The notes under the pieces are model-generated. The model saw only the letters and a list, made by a program, of their open reading frames with translations. It was not told the origin of the DNA and ran no database searches. Made by a program: the position numbers and the translations under genes. A stretch of 64,000 nucleotides of DNA, taken from assembly GCA_965267355.1 (NCBI GenBank), contig OZ253956.1, positions 2,666,001 through 2,730,000 on the forward strand, given 5' to 3'. The stretch comes from GCA-002793235 sp965267355. Lineage in GTDB: Bacteria; Bacteroidota; Bacteroidia; Flavobacteriales_E; Vicingaceae. Shown piece by piece: positions 7,743 through 16,589 of the stretch (positions within the stretch are counted from its first letter, which is position 1; the number at the start of each line of letters is the position of its first letter).

Positions 7743-10166
7743 TTACATTCCTTCCATATCGAAATCCTCGTAATTCCTTTCTCTACCTCTTTTTTTCTTC
7801 TGATTAATTCTATAAGTAAAATTTACCCTAAAAAACCTTGCTCGCCATTGACGTTCGCTTTCTGAAACAAAATTTTCCCCATAAGCAATGCTTCTTCTTT
7901 TACGTGAGTTAAATAAATCTTTAATATTGGCTGATACAGTCCCATTACCCTTTAAACAATCAAAAGAAAAACCTGCATCCAGCGAATATAGTGCTAAAGT
8001 TTCTCCCTGGGGTGATTGTTGCGGAGCTCTATAATTAAAAGAGGCTTGCAATCCCACTTTTTTCTTAATTGTCCATTTTGAATTTAATCTTGTTGACCAA
8101 ACTAAAGCATCACTATTGTAAGATACCTGATCATATAAACCCTCTCTAATTTCTCTGTAAAAATTAAAACTCCCTCTTAAATTCCACCATTTAATAAGCT
8201 CATACCCACCAGAAAACTCAAGCCCATAAGAATCCTCTATTCCCAGATTAATTGGAAATCTTCTCGTAACACCTTCCGCATCAGCAAAAGTAATCCGTTC
8301 AATAGTGTTATCTGTAAAACGATAATACACGCTCGATAAAAATGAACCTTTTTTCCAGTTCTTTAAGTACCCTATTTCATAAGCATCTGTAAACTCTGGA
8401 TCTAAGTTAGGATTCCCTGAAAAATTGCTTCTTGAATCGGTAAAACTAAAAAAGGGTAATAACCACCAATGCCTTGGGCGTTGAATTCTTCGGCTATAAC
8501 TAACCTGCACCGAATTTTCATTTTTCAATTCATAACTCAAATGAACACTAGGAAAAAAATTAAGGTAATCTCTATAATTGATCTCGTTAGTAGCTACCAA
8601 ATCTGTTTTAATATCAGAATACTCTGTTCTAACTCCTAATTGATATGAAAACTGCTTCATTTTTTTACCCAGCATCAAATAAGCTGCATAAATTTTTTCA
8701 TTATAAATTACTTCATTCACAAAACCTGGAACTGCCTCATATCGTTGAGTCGAATCATTAAACTGTCCTACTCCATAATCATCAACCACATCTCTTAAAA
8801 TTGCTTTTAAACCTAGTTCAACTTTACCATTTTTTATAGGGTGAATGTAATCCGTCTGGAACAGCCAGTTCATTGACCCTTCATTATTAAAAACAGTCTG
8901 TTCTAAATTATCAGCTGCAATTACATTGTTAGTTTGGGTAATGGTAGATTTTTCATTATCAACATTCCTCCACTGTTTAGCATCAAAGGTAAATAGCCTA
9001 TCTTTTTGTTTAAATGTTTTACGGTAATTAAACGATAGATCGTAAGAGTACAAATCTTTATCTTCTACTTCAAAACGATTGACTGTTTGTGTTGCTACAT
9101 CTAAATTATTAAAATCTTGATAGGTTAAGTCAACTTCATTATCAGCATCCCCAACACTGTATCTTCCTGACAAAATGAAAGAGTTGTAATTATTCAAATA
9201 AACCTCCGTACCCAGTGAAAAATTGTTATTAAACGTTGTTCTATTTGTTTCTGAATTACTGATATAACTAAAAGTAGTATCAGGATAGGTAAAAACTTGT
9301 TCTGAATAAGCATTGCCCGGAGAATCTCTGTAATTACCTCCATAGCCAGTAAAAATGCTGTAGTTTTTTTGTTTAAATGTAATATTGAAGCCCGCTCCAT
9401 AAGTATTAGGAATACCTAAGTTAGCATTCACCGTTCCATTTATCCCTTCTCGCCTATCTCTCTTTAATACAATATTGATGATTCCTACTTCACCCTCTGC
9501 ATCATACCTCGCTGATGGATTAGTAATTACTTCTATCTTTTCTATTTGACTACCCTGTAATTGTTTTAAAGCATCATTAGTACTCATTCCCACCAAACCA
9601 GAAGGCTTTCCATTTATTAAAATCCTTACATTTTCGCTCCCTCTCAAACTTACATTTCCATCAACATCTACTGATACTGAAGGAACATTATCCAATACTT
9701 CTGTAGCATCAGTTCCTTGGTTAGTTATATCTTTATCTACATTGTAAACACGTTTATCTAAATCCAATTCCATCAATTGCTTTTCTTCTACCACTTCAAA
9801 TTCTTCTAGGTTAGCAACATCTTGTTCTAATTGTATTTTTTTCAGGTTGATATCTGTATTGGTAACAACAATACTAGGTATGGTTTTAGTTTTAAAACTT
9901 AAAAATGATGCTTGAGCATAATACTTGCCTGACTTAAGTTTTACTGAAAACTTACCATTAAGCTCCGTTGCTACTCCAGTTACATAAGAAGAATCTCTAA
10001 CTCGAAAAACCGCTACTGACACATAAGGTAATGGTTCCCCAACATTATCTATTACCTGCCCATAAACTAAAAAAGATGGTTTGCCTTGTCCTTTACCTTT
10101 CGGGCGTTGAGCATTTACCCCACCTACCAACAACAAAAAAAGTATAAAAACCCATAAATGCTTCAT
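7743..10166 (-). CDS. TonB-dependent receptor, OMP_b-brl_3 barrel type
   Basis: A large outer-membrane beta-barrel protein of about 807 residues. The frame extends to a TTG at 10175, but the ATG at 10166 directly precedes a proper signal peptide (MKHLWVFILFLLLVGGVNA), so I start there. After an RPKGKGQGKP linker comes a carboxypeptidase-regulatory-like domain (VYGQVIDNVGEPLPYVSVAV). A plug-like segment follows with VDVDGNVSLRGSENVRILIN and GKPSGLVGMS, the signature of receptors carrying the OMP_b-brl_3 barrel. The C-terminus (RNYEDFDMEGM) is charged and does not end in the aromatic residue usual for barrels, so the last residues probably form a periplasmic tail. No lipoprotein partner is adjacent. 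The ligand is unknown; peptide, metal chelate or glycan are all possible. Confidence 0.9.
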   Translation of the reverse strand: MKHLWVFILFLLLVGGVNAQRPKGKGQGKPSFLVYGQVIDNVGEPLPYVSVAVFRVRDSSYVTGVATELNGKFSVKLKSGKYYAQASFLSFKTKTIPSIVVTNTDINLKKIQLEQDVANLEEFEVVEEKQLMELDLDKRVYNVDKDITNQGTDATEVLDNVPSVSVDVDGNVSLRGSENVRILINGKPSGLVGMSTNDALKQLQGSQIEKIEVITNPSARYDAEGEVGIINIVLKRDRREGINGTVNANLGIPNTYGAGFNITFKQKNYSIFTGYGGNYRDSPGNAYSEQVFTYPDTTFSYISNSETNRTTFNNNFSLGTEVYLNNYNSFILSGRYSVGDADNEVDLTYQDFNNLDVATQTVNRFEVEDKDLYSYDLSFNYRKTFKQKDRLFTFDAKQWRNVDNEKSTITQTNNVIAADNLEQTVFNNEGSMNWLFQTDYIHPIKNGKVELGLKAILRDVVDDYGVGQFNDSTQRYEAVPGFVNEVIYNEKIYAAYLMLGKKMKQFSYQLGVRTEYSDIKTDLVATNEINYRDYLNFFPSVHLSYELKNENSVQVSYSRRIQRPRHWWLLPFFSFTDSRSNFSGNPNLDPEFTDAYEIGYLKNWKKGSFLSSVYYRFTDNTIERITFADAEGVTRRFPINLGIEDSYGLEFSGGYELIKWWNLRGSFNFYREIREGLYDQVSYNSDALVWSTRLNSKWTIKKKVGLQASFNYRAPQQSPQGETLALYSLDAGFSFDCLKGNGTVSANIKDLFNSRKRRSIAYGENFVSESERQWRARFFRVNFTYRINQKKKRGRERNYEDFDMEGM

Positions 10167-10226
10167 AGCGCACAAAAGTAGTTATTGTTTTAATATCATG
10201 TTAAGACTCAATAACCCTAAATAAGT

Positions 10227-11264
10227 TTAATCTATTTTTAAGAAAAATCTAGAATTACTATTCTTGTTAGAAGAAAAAACCACTCTTGTTGCTTTACCGA
10301 TAATATGGCTCTCTGGCACGAAACCCCAAAAACGGGAGTCAGAGCTATTATGACGATTATCGCCCATCATAAAATAGTAATCCTGTTGAAATGTATAATT
10401 GTTCGTTTGCACATCGTTGACTTTAAAAGCGCCATGCTCCCACTCTAATTTATTCTCTTCATAATTTTGGATTATTCTTTTGTAAATGTGAATGTTATTT
10501 GGGTTTAACTTTATTGTTTGTCCTTTTTTCGGAATTACAATACTTCCATAATGGTCAACATTCCATTTATAGTGATTATTAAAAGGAAAAATGTAATCTG
10601 CATAATTTCCTTCATTAATATTCAAAGGAATAATGCTTTTGATATAGTTTTGCTTCTTTAACCTTTTAATAGCTGAATCGCTTAACGTTAACTGCCAAAA
10701 ATTCTTCAATGCTTCTTTTCCTCCTTCTGTAATATTGTATTTCAACAAAGTATCTTGTGTCAGTTCTATTTTTGATTCTACATGATAATTGAATGAAACA
10801 AATTTTGGAAAACCAATATCCTTTCCATTGATAAACACTTTTTTAGCTTTAATCTGTAAAGTATCTCCTGGCAAGCCTAAGCATCGTTTGATATAAAATG
10901 AACGGTGATCTATGGGCAATTCATCTTCCATAGGATAATTAAAAACTACCACATCATTTCGTTCTATTTCACTTTCAAACAACCTGAAATAGGGAAACTG
11001 GATAACATCCCAATATGATTTCAAATTCTCATTAAAAGGCATTTTCTGATGACTCAAAGGAAAGGTTAAAGGAGTTATGGGTAAGCGAATTCCATAACTC
11101 ATTTTGTTTACCAATATTAAATCTCCTGGCAGCAATGTTTTCTCCATAGAAGTAGTTGGAACCAAGTATACCCAAAAGAAAAATGCTTTTATTAGTACTA
11201 CGGTAAATAAAGCCATTAAAAATGCTTTAATCCATTGCTTGATATTTGCTCTTATTTTTTTCAA
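10227..11264 (-). CDS. lepB: signal peptidase I, catalytically complete
   Basis: A type I signal peptidase (family S26) that cuts signal peptides from exported proteins at the outer face of the inner membrane. The 345 residues include one N-terminal membrane segment (about 14-35). The catalytic Ser39 lies in VPTTSMEKTLLPGD and the general-base Lys126 in FYIKRCLGLPGD. The conserved box E reads MMGDNRHNSSDSRFWGFVP near the C-terminus. All S26 boxes are present, with the insertion between the Ser and Lys regions usual in Bacteroidota. It is the last gene of the long minus-strand run and follows the inactive paralogue by 3 bases. Confidence 0.94.
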   Translation of the reverse strand: MKKIRANIKQWIKAFLMALFTVVLIKAFFFWVYLVPTTSMEKTLLPGDLILVNKMSYGIRLPITPLTFPLSHQKMPFNENLKSYWDVIQFPYFRLFESEIERNDVVVFNYPMEDELPIDHRSFYIKRCLGLPGDTLQIKAKKVFINGKDIGFPKFVSFNYHVESKIELTQDTLLKYNITEGGKEALKNFWQLTLSDSAIKRLKKQNYIKSIIPLNINEGNYADYIFPFNNHYKWNVDHYGSIVIPKKGQTIKLNPNNIHIYKRIIQNYEENKLEWEHGAFKVNDVQTNNYTFQQDYYFMMGDNRHNSSDSRFWGFVPESHIIGKATRVVFSSNKNSNSRFFLKID

Positions 11265-11267
11265 CTA

Positions 11268-11921
11268 TCAATTAAAAGTATAAACTACTTTACCTATAAT
11301 TTGTTGTTTATTAATTGCTCCAAGCTTTCTCGAATCATTAACATTACTCCGGTTATCATTCATTACCCAAAACGAATTAGCAGGAACAGTCTGTAACTCA
11401 AAATTATCTCGACTATCTATCGAAGCTGAATCTCCTCTAAAATTTGATTTGGCATGGATAACCTTATCCACCTTAATCACATTTTTTTCTTCCCTTAATG
11501 AATCAGCTTTTGAATTACTAATAAAGGTTAAGTATTCCCTTTTAGGATAAAGCACCTTAAAACCATTTACTAAACTATCTTGTATTTCAGGTTTTGTGTA
11601 AACCCTATACTCGAAAAGCAAATAATCAAGCATTACTAATTGTCCGTTTACCAGTAAGTTACCATTAACACAAGATACTTTATCATTTGTCGTAGCAACA
11701 ATTCTACTCAAATAAACCTCTCCTTCTTTTTCTATCACTATCACATCTTCCTTTTCTATTTCAGCAAATTTGTTTACCAAAATGATTTGTCCTTTTTTAA
11801 ATTTGGCTTTCATTCCATCAGAGTTGATCTTATACAATGGAAACTGTAGTTTGATGAAAAACAAAAAGCCAACTACAATTAAACTAATTGCAATTGGCTT
11901 TTTATCTATTTGTATTTTCAT
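11268..11921 (-). CDS. signal-peptidase-like protein lacking both catalytic residues
   Basis: A 217-residue S26-fold protein with one N-terminal membrane segment (about 10-28). Aligned on the shared Met and on the following ILVNK, the catalytic serine of VPTTSM is replaced by Gly36 (INSDGM). The general-base lysine of YIKRC is replaced by Ser72 (YLSRI). I checked both codons in the DNA. The fold-defining LLVNGQ and box E-like MNDNRSNVNDSRKLG remain, so the protein is conserved in structure but should be unable to process signal peptides by the Ser/Lys mechanism. Ser34, two residues before the normal position, could in principle substitute, but no lysine is available. Its ATG overlaps the stop of the upstream lepB by 1 base (TAATG). 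A regulatory or substrate-binding partner of the flanking peptidases is an inference only. Confidence 0.82.
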   Translation of the reverse strand: MKIQIDKKPIAISLIVVGFLFFIKLQFPLYKINSDGMKAKFKKGQIILVNKFAEIEKEDVIVIEKEGEVYLSRIVATTNDKVSCVNGNLLVNGQLVMLDYLLFEYRVYTKPEIQDSLVNGFKVLYPKREYLTFISNSKADSLREEKNVIKVDKVIHAKSNFRGDSASIDSRDNFELQTVPANSFWVMNDNRSNVNDSRKLGAINKQQIIGKVVYTFN

Positions 11922-13504
11922 TAGTGAACTAAGGTAAACAATCTATCCCAACGAATACCTGTTCCAAACTTAGAATCTCTACTAAACCAAACAAATACTG
12001 CCTTTCCAACAATATGATCATCTGGTACAAAACCCCAATAACGAGAATCTTGTGAATTGTGTCTGTTATCCCCCATCATCCAGTAATAATCTTGCTTAAA
12101 AGTGTAAGAAGTAGCTTTTTGCCCATTAATAAAAATATCATTTCCTTTTACTGCTAAGTCATTATGTTCATAGTTTCTAATAATTCTTTTGTATAATGGC
12201 AAGGTTTTTAAATCTAATTGAACTGTTGCTCCCTTTTTAGGGATAATAATTGGTCCAAAGTTATCTACTGTCCAGTTGTAATTAGAATCATTTGGGAAAA
12301 TAGCGTTTAAAGTCCATGGGTATTTAAACCCTTTAGGTTGAATTCTTTTTTCAACAGAAATAACCTGAGCAAACTGTTTAACCTTTTTTGCATTCTCGGC
12401 AGTCAATGTCATAATAAACTTATCAGGCTGACCATCTACAGTTCTAACTACCTCAGTAGTTATACCTTTTTTGTGTAGCATCTTTTCATTTAAACCAGTA
12501 CCATCAGTAACAACATTGTAGTTAAACTGAGCCCCCTCATCTAGATACGCTTCCTTTCCATTAATTAATAATTTCGTGTCAGCTATTTCTAATTTATCTC
12601 CTGGCAATCCCACACAACGTTTAATATAATTTTCTCTTTTATCAACTGGTCTAACTTTAACAGTAAACCTATCTTTTATAATCTTTCTTGCATCAGAAAT
12701 AGGCACATTAAGTTCTAGAGAAGCATCCCTAACTATTTGCTCATATACTTCATTTTGTCTTTCTAATACAACTGTATCTCCAGCTGGAAAATTAAAAACC
12801 ACACAATCATTCCGTTCTACATCTCCCATTGCTGGCAATTTATAATGTGGAAACTTAATCCACTCTACGTAAGACTGATTTCCTCCACCAGGTACTGGAA
12901 TACCTAGTAATGGAATTTCTTCTGGAAAACTATGATGTGTAAAAGGAAAGCTTAAAGGAGTATTTGGAACCCTTGCTCCATAAGCCATTTTATTAACAAA
13001 TAAAAAATCGCCTACCAACAATTTCTGTTCCATTGAAGAAGTTGGTATAGTAAATGCCTCAATGTAAAATCCTCTGATTAGTGTCGCTGCAACTACCGCA
13101 AAAATAATAGCATCTGCCCACTCTCTCTTCCTAGATTTTTTATACTTAGCAGCTTCTTCAAAACCAATAAACTTTACATCTTCTTTAAATCCGATATAAG
13201 GCAAATATATTCCTGCAAAAACAACAGCGAAGAAATGATCTTTAAATGAAGTTTTTCCTAACAATTTCATTAGTTCCACAACAATTCCCATCCATACTAC
13301 AAAACCTAGAAATGGAACATAATAAGTAATAATCCAAAGCCAACCTTTCTTTACTGTTTTAACGGCTATATAAGTACTTAAGAAAGGTACTAAAGCCTTC
13401 CATGGTTCTATTCCAATCTTTTCAAATATCTTGTATAAGCCAATATGAGCTGCAACAAAATATAGTATCGACATAATTACAAATGCACTAATACTTATTT
13501 CCAT
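11921..13504 (-). CDS. lepB: signal peptidase I with extra N-terminal membrane domain
   Basis: The second complete signal peptidase, 527 residues. The first about 110 residues hold several hydrophobic segments (about 5-25, 38-50, 55-78, 90-105) that precede the usual membrane anchor at 130-150. They look like the membrane region often seen fused to Bacteroidota LepB. Catalytic Ser157 sits in FTIPTSSMEQKLLVGD and Lys295 in NYIKRCVGLPGD, and box E reads MMGDNRHNSQDSRYWGFVP. A large insertion separates Ser and Lys, as in the paralogue at 10227. The gene starts 10 bases after dapB and is coupled to the inactive paralogue. It is likely the main housekeeping enzyme, because the parB-DUF5683-dapB-lepB order recurs in Flavobacteriia. 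Confidence 0.94.
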   Translation of the reverse strand: MEISISAFVIMSILYFVAAHIGLYKIFEKIGIEPWKALVPFLSTYIAVKTVKKGWLWIITYYVPFLGFVVWMGIVVELMKLLGKTSFKDHFFAVVFAGIYLPYIGFKEDVKFIGFEEAAKYKKSRKREWADAIIFAVVAATLIRGFYIEAFTIPTSSMEQKLLVGDFLFVNKMAYGARVPNTPLSFPFTHHSFPEEIPLLGIPVPGGGNQSYVEWIKFPHYKLPAMGDVERNDCVVFNFPAGDTVVLERQNEVYEQIVRDASLELNVPISDARKIIKDRFTVKVRPVDKRENYIKRCVGLPGDKLEIADTKLLINGKEAYLDEGAQFNYNVVTDGTGLNEKMLHKKGITTEVVRTVDGQPDKFIMTLTAENAKKVKQFAQVISVEKRIQPKGFKYPWTLNAIFPNDSNYNWTVDNFGPIIIPKKGATVQLDLKTLPLYKRIIRNYEHNDLAVKGNDIFINGQKATSYTFKQDYYWMMGDNRHNSQDSRYWGFVPDDHIVGKAVFVWFSRDSKFGTGIRWDRLFTLVH

Positions 13505-13514
13505 AGTTTAGTTT

Positions 13515-14231
13515 TTAATTAAAAAGCACATCTTCCATCGTAAAAATACCTTTTTTATCAGATATATACTCTGCAGCCAAAACGGCTCCTAAAGCAAAAC
13601 CTTTACGATTATGTGCAGTATGTTTTATTTCAATGTCATCAATTTCTGATGTATAATTAACCACATGTGTTCCTGGCACATTTTCGATTCTATGCGCCTT
13701 TATACCTAGTTGATTTTTAGAATTTGAATCGCCTAAAACCCAAACATCCTTGGCTTCATGATTAGCTACCACACCTTCTGCCAAAGTAATAGCAGTACCA
13801 CTTGGAGCATCTAATTTTTGTGTGTGATGTGTTTCTTCCATTTTCACATCATAATCTTTCTGATTACTCATCATTTTAGCCAAATATTTATTTAGCCTAA
13901 AAAATAAATTCACTCCCACACTACAATTGGTAGCATACAACAACGAGCCTTCGTTTTCTATAACACTTTGTTTTACCTCTTCAAATCTATCATACCAACC
14001 TGTGGTTCCAACTACTATTGGAGTATTTGAGGATAAACAAATATTAATATTATTCACTGCAAAATCAGGACTTGTAAATTCTATAGCAGCATCTACCTTC
14101 TTTAAGTTATCAAAATTATATTCATTTACATTTTGTGAAGTAATTTTCAATACCACTTTATGTCCACGTTCAAGAGCTATCCGCTCTATCTCTCTACCCA
14201 TTTTTCCATATCCGATTATTGCTATATTCAT
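13515..14231 (-). CDS. dapB: 4-hydroxy-tetrahydrodipicolinate reductase
   Basis: DapB reduces hydroxy-tetrahydrodipicolinate with NAD(P)H in the lysine and diaminopimelate pathway that feeds peptidoglycan. The 238 residues begin with the nucleotide-binding IAIIGYGKMGREIE. The family signature is present: VVGTTGW, the substrate-binding EETHHTQKLDAPSGTA with the catalytic His pair and Lys, and HTAHNRKGFALGA at the end. The length suits the short Bacteroidota form. It lies between DUF5683 and lepB in a gene order common in this phylum. A 74-base gap upstream has no convincing promoter, so transcription from the parAB side is likely. Confidence 0.95.
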   Translation of the reverse strand: MNIAIIGYGKMGREIERIALERGHKVVLKITSQNVNEYNFDNLKKVDAAIEFTSPDFAVNNINICLSSNTPIVVGTTGWYDRFEEVKQSVIENEGSLLYATNCSVGVNLFFRLNKYLAKMMSNQKDYDVKMEETHHTQKLDAPSGTAITLAEGVVANHEAKDVWVLGDSNSKNQLGIKAHRIENVPGTHVVNYTSEIDDIEIKHTAHNRKGFALGAVLAAEYISDKKGIFTMEDVLFN

Positions 14232-14305
14232 GCTATAAAAAACTATATTTTAATGCGGTTATTTTGTTTTGATTTAGTTAATACACCAACGGCAAATCAG
14301 AATTA

Positions 14306-14878
14306 TCAGAGGCTTATTATTAATGTAAAACCTCTTGTCATTTGATTATTTGCAGTGTAATTAAAAGTTGGTTGCAAATTAAATGATAATTTATCGGTTT
14401 TCGGAAAATTAAAGAGGTGAGCATCTACGGCTGCATCAACTATGTTAAAGACATAGAATAATCCTGTAAAAATATAAGCCAAATCTCTATTTCGCTGATG
14501 AAAATCCATATTAGCTTTCAGTCCCTCATCACTTAATACACCTTCATATTCATCAACTGTATTTGGATCTCCATCTATTCTATATAAGTAGGCTTGTTTA
14601 AAATCGTTAAAGTTTTTTTGGTTGGATAAAGCAAAGTATAAAGGGGTACCTATAGCAGCATAAACTACTGGAACTTTCCAATATTTTTTATTGTAAATCT
14701 GACCAGCACCTGGCACAAAAGTGCTTAACAATGAGGCTTTACCAGGTGAATGAGGCTTCTTCTCTTTGATTACTAATGTGTCTGATACTAAAGAATCTAA
14801 GCTGATCTTTTGGGCAAAAAAATTACTGCTCGTAGTAATAAGAGCAAGTAACAATATAATTCTGGAAAAGCTCACCAT
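14306..14878 (-). CDS. DUF5683 domain membrane protein
   Basis: A 190-residue protein with an N-terminal signal sequence (IILLLALITTSSNFFA) and the conserved DUF5683 core SPGKASLLSTFVPGAGQIYN followed by KKYWKVPVVYAAIGT. Two further hydrophobic stretches lie near residues 68-85 and 130-150. The PGAGQIYNKKYWK block resembles the small TM2-like motif of envelope proteins whose function is unknown. The gene sits 6 bases after parB, as in many Flavobacteriia, so co-transcription with the chromosome-partitioning genes is likely. The exact start is supported by the signal peptide immediately after MVSFSR. No enzymatic motif is visible. Confidence 0.85.
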   Translation of the reverse strand: MVSFSRIILLLALITTSSNFFAQKISLDSLVSDTLVIKEKKPHSPGKASLLSTFVPGAGQIYNKKYWKVPVVYAAIGTPLYFALSNQKNFNDFKQAYLYRIDGDPNTVDEYEGVLSDEGLKANMDFHQRNRDLAYIFTGLFYVFNIVDAAVDAHLFNFPKTDKLSFNLQPTFNYTANNQMTRGFTLIISL

Positions 14879-14884
14879 TTTGGT

Positions 14885-15781
14885 TTATAAACCTAATAAT
14901 TCAGCAATACGCTCTAAATCTTTTTCAGAGGAGAATGGAACAATTAATTTTCCTTTTCCTTTATCATTAGTCTGCAACAAAACATCTGCTCTTAAAAAAT
15001 CAGATAAATCTTCTTTAATCTTTTGTTGAGAAAATGACAACTCAGGTTTCCCTCCTTTTTTAAAGATAGCTTCCTTTTCTTTGGTTTTAACTCCTTTAAC
15101 TACATCCTCTACCTGCCTAACAGAAAGCCCTTCCTTGATAATTCTTCTGGAAAGAGCCAATTGTTTTTTTTCATCATCAATATTTACCAAAGCTCTAGCA
15201 TGCCCCATGCTTATATCTTTAGTACGAATAGCCAATTGAATTTCAGCTGGTAGTTTCAGTAAACGAAGATAATTTGCAACTGTAGAACGCTTTTTACCCA
15301 CTCTATCGCTCATTTGCTCCTGAGTAAGATTACATTCTTCTATTAGCTTTTGGTAACTAAATGCAACTTCAATGGCATCCAAATCTTGTCGCTGGATATT
15401 TTCTACCAAAGCCATCTCAAGCATTTCTTGGTCGTTAGCTATTCTGATAAAAGCTGGTATCTCTTTTAGCCCTGCTATTTGCGATGCTCTAAACCTTCTT
15501 TCTCCAGAAATAAGCTGATACTTTCCGTAACCTAATTTCCTAACCGTAACAGGCTGAATAATGCCTAACTCCTTAATTGAATCAGACAATTCAATTAAAG
15601 CATCTTTTTCAAATTGGGTTCTTGGTTGAAACGGATTGGCTTCAATCTCAGAGACCTTGATAGAAGATACCGCTCCTACCACATTATCAATCTGCTTATT
15701 AGTTGATTTTACCGTAATATCGGTATCAGCATTTTGCAGTAACGCTCCTAATCCTTTTCCTAATGCTGGTTTCTTACTCAT
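14885..15781 (-). CDS. parB: chromosome partitioning protein ParB
   Basis: ParB binds parS sites near the origin, loads as a CTP-dependent sliding clamp and, with ParA, separates sister origins. The 298 residues show the N-terminal KPALGKGLGALL peptide that typically stimulates ParA. The CTP-binding ParB/Srx domain contains NPFQPRTQFE and LISGERRFRASQIAG (GERR motif). The helix-turn-helix (EQMSDRVGKKRSTVANYLRL) lies near 145-165, and a C-terminal dimerisation domain follows. The start overlaps the parA stop by 8 bases. No parS-like palindrome was found inside the operon, so the centromere sites must lie elsewhere. Confidence 0.96.
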   Translation of the reverse strand: MSKKPALGKGLGALLQNADTDITVKSTNKQIDNVVGAVSSIKVSEIEANPFQPRTQFEKDALIELSDSIKELGIIQPVTVRKLGYGKYQLISGERRFRASQIAGLKEIPAFIRIANDQEMLEMALVENIQRQDLDAIEVAFSYQKLIEECNLTQEQMSDRVGKKRSTVANYLRLLKLPAEIQLAIRTKDISMGHARALVNIDDEKKQLALSRRIIKEGLSVRQVEDVVKGVKTKEKEAIFKKGGKPELSFSQQKIKEDLSDFLRADVLLQTNDKGKGKLIVPFSSEKDLERIAELLGL

Positions 15782-16586
15782 CTTCTAATACAATAGTCTT
15801 TTCATCTTCTGACATTTTAGTCATGCCATTTTTCTGAAGAATTTCTCTAGCAAGATTTAAATAGTTGATAGACCCCTTGCAACTTGCATCGTGCATTATT
15901 ATAGTTTCTCCATGACTTGGTGCTTCACCTAACCTTGTATTACGCTGAATAATAGTATCAAACATCATTGTTTGGAAGTGTGTTTTTACTTCTTCTACAA
16001 CATTATTTGACAACCTTAATCTAACATCAAACATAGTCAGTAATAAACCTTCAATATCTAAATCTTGATTTAATCTTGATTGAACAATTTTAATCGTGTT
16101 CAATAATTTCCCTAACCCCTCAAGAGCAAAATACTCGCACTGAACTGGAATAATTACAGAATCAGCAGCTGTTAACGCATTAATAGTAATTAAACCTAAA
16201 GAAGGTGAACAATCAATAATAATAAAATCAAAATCATCTTTAACTTTAGCTAAAGATGCTCTCATCATTTTTTCTCTGTTTGCTAAGTTTATTAACTCTA
16301 TTTCAGCACCAACCAAATCTATATGTGCTGGTAAAATAGATAAATTAGGAGATTGCGTTTCAAGAATCGCTTCATTAGGCTCTATCTCACCAATTAAACA
16401 TTCGTAAATACTTTTTCGGATATGACGAGGATCAAATCCAACACCAGAGGTAGAATTCGCTTGAGGATCAGCATCAACCAATAAAACTTTATACTCTAAA
16501 ACACCCAAAGCAGCTGCAAGGTTAATAGCTGTAGTAGTTTTACCTACTCCTCCTTTTTGATTTGATATTGCAATTATTTTACCCAT
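15774..16586 (-). CDS. parA: chromosome partitioning ATPase ParA (Soj type)
   Basis: A 270-residue ParA/MinD-family ATPase that moves ParB-parS complexes over the nucleoid. The deviant Walker A motif KGGVGKTT lies at residues 11-18, with the signature first lysine Lys11. The switch region LVDADPQANST (about 37-47) and Walker B-like FIIIDCSPSLG (about 121) are intact. The short N-terminus without a helix-turn-helix marks the chromosomal, not plasmid P1, subtype. It starts 3 bases after the UPF0173 hydrolase stop and overlaps parB, so hydrolase, parA and parB probably share a transcript. Nothing unusual is visible. Confidence 0.96.
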   Translation of the reverse strand: MGKIIAISNQKGGVGKTTTAINLAAALGVLEYKVLLVDADPQANSTSGVGFDPRHIRKSIYECLIGEIEPNEAILETQSPNLSILPAHIDLVGAEIELINLANREKMMRASLAKVKDDFDFIIIDCSPSLGLITINALTAADSVIIPVQCEYFALEGLGKLLNTIKIVQSRLNQDLDIEGLLLTMFDVRLRLSNNVVEEVKTHFQTMMFDTIIQRNTRLGEAPSHGETIIMHDASCKGSINYLNLAREILQKNGMTKMSEDEKTIVLEDE

Positions 16587-16589
16587 AGT

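Noticed and set aside
7625..7807. Short plus-strand frame between two TonB receptor genes
   Set aside because: It overlaps a receptor gene end, contains no domain, and coincides with the promoter region of the minus-strand receptor.
10173..10180. TACTTTTG as the promoter of the receptor starting at 10166
   Set aside because: It would give an essentially leaderless transcript, and no correctly placed -33 TTG is seen.
14885..16586. parS centromere within parAB
   Set aside because: I looked for the usual TGTTTCACGTGAAACA-type palindrome in and around the genes and saw none. A degenerate site cannot be excluded by eye.
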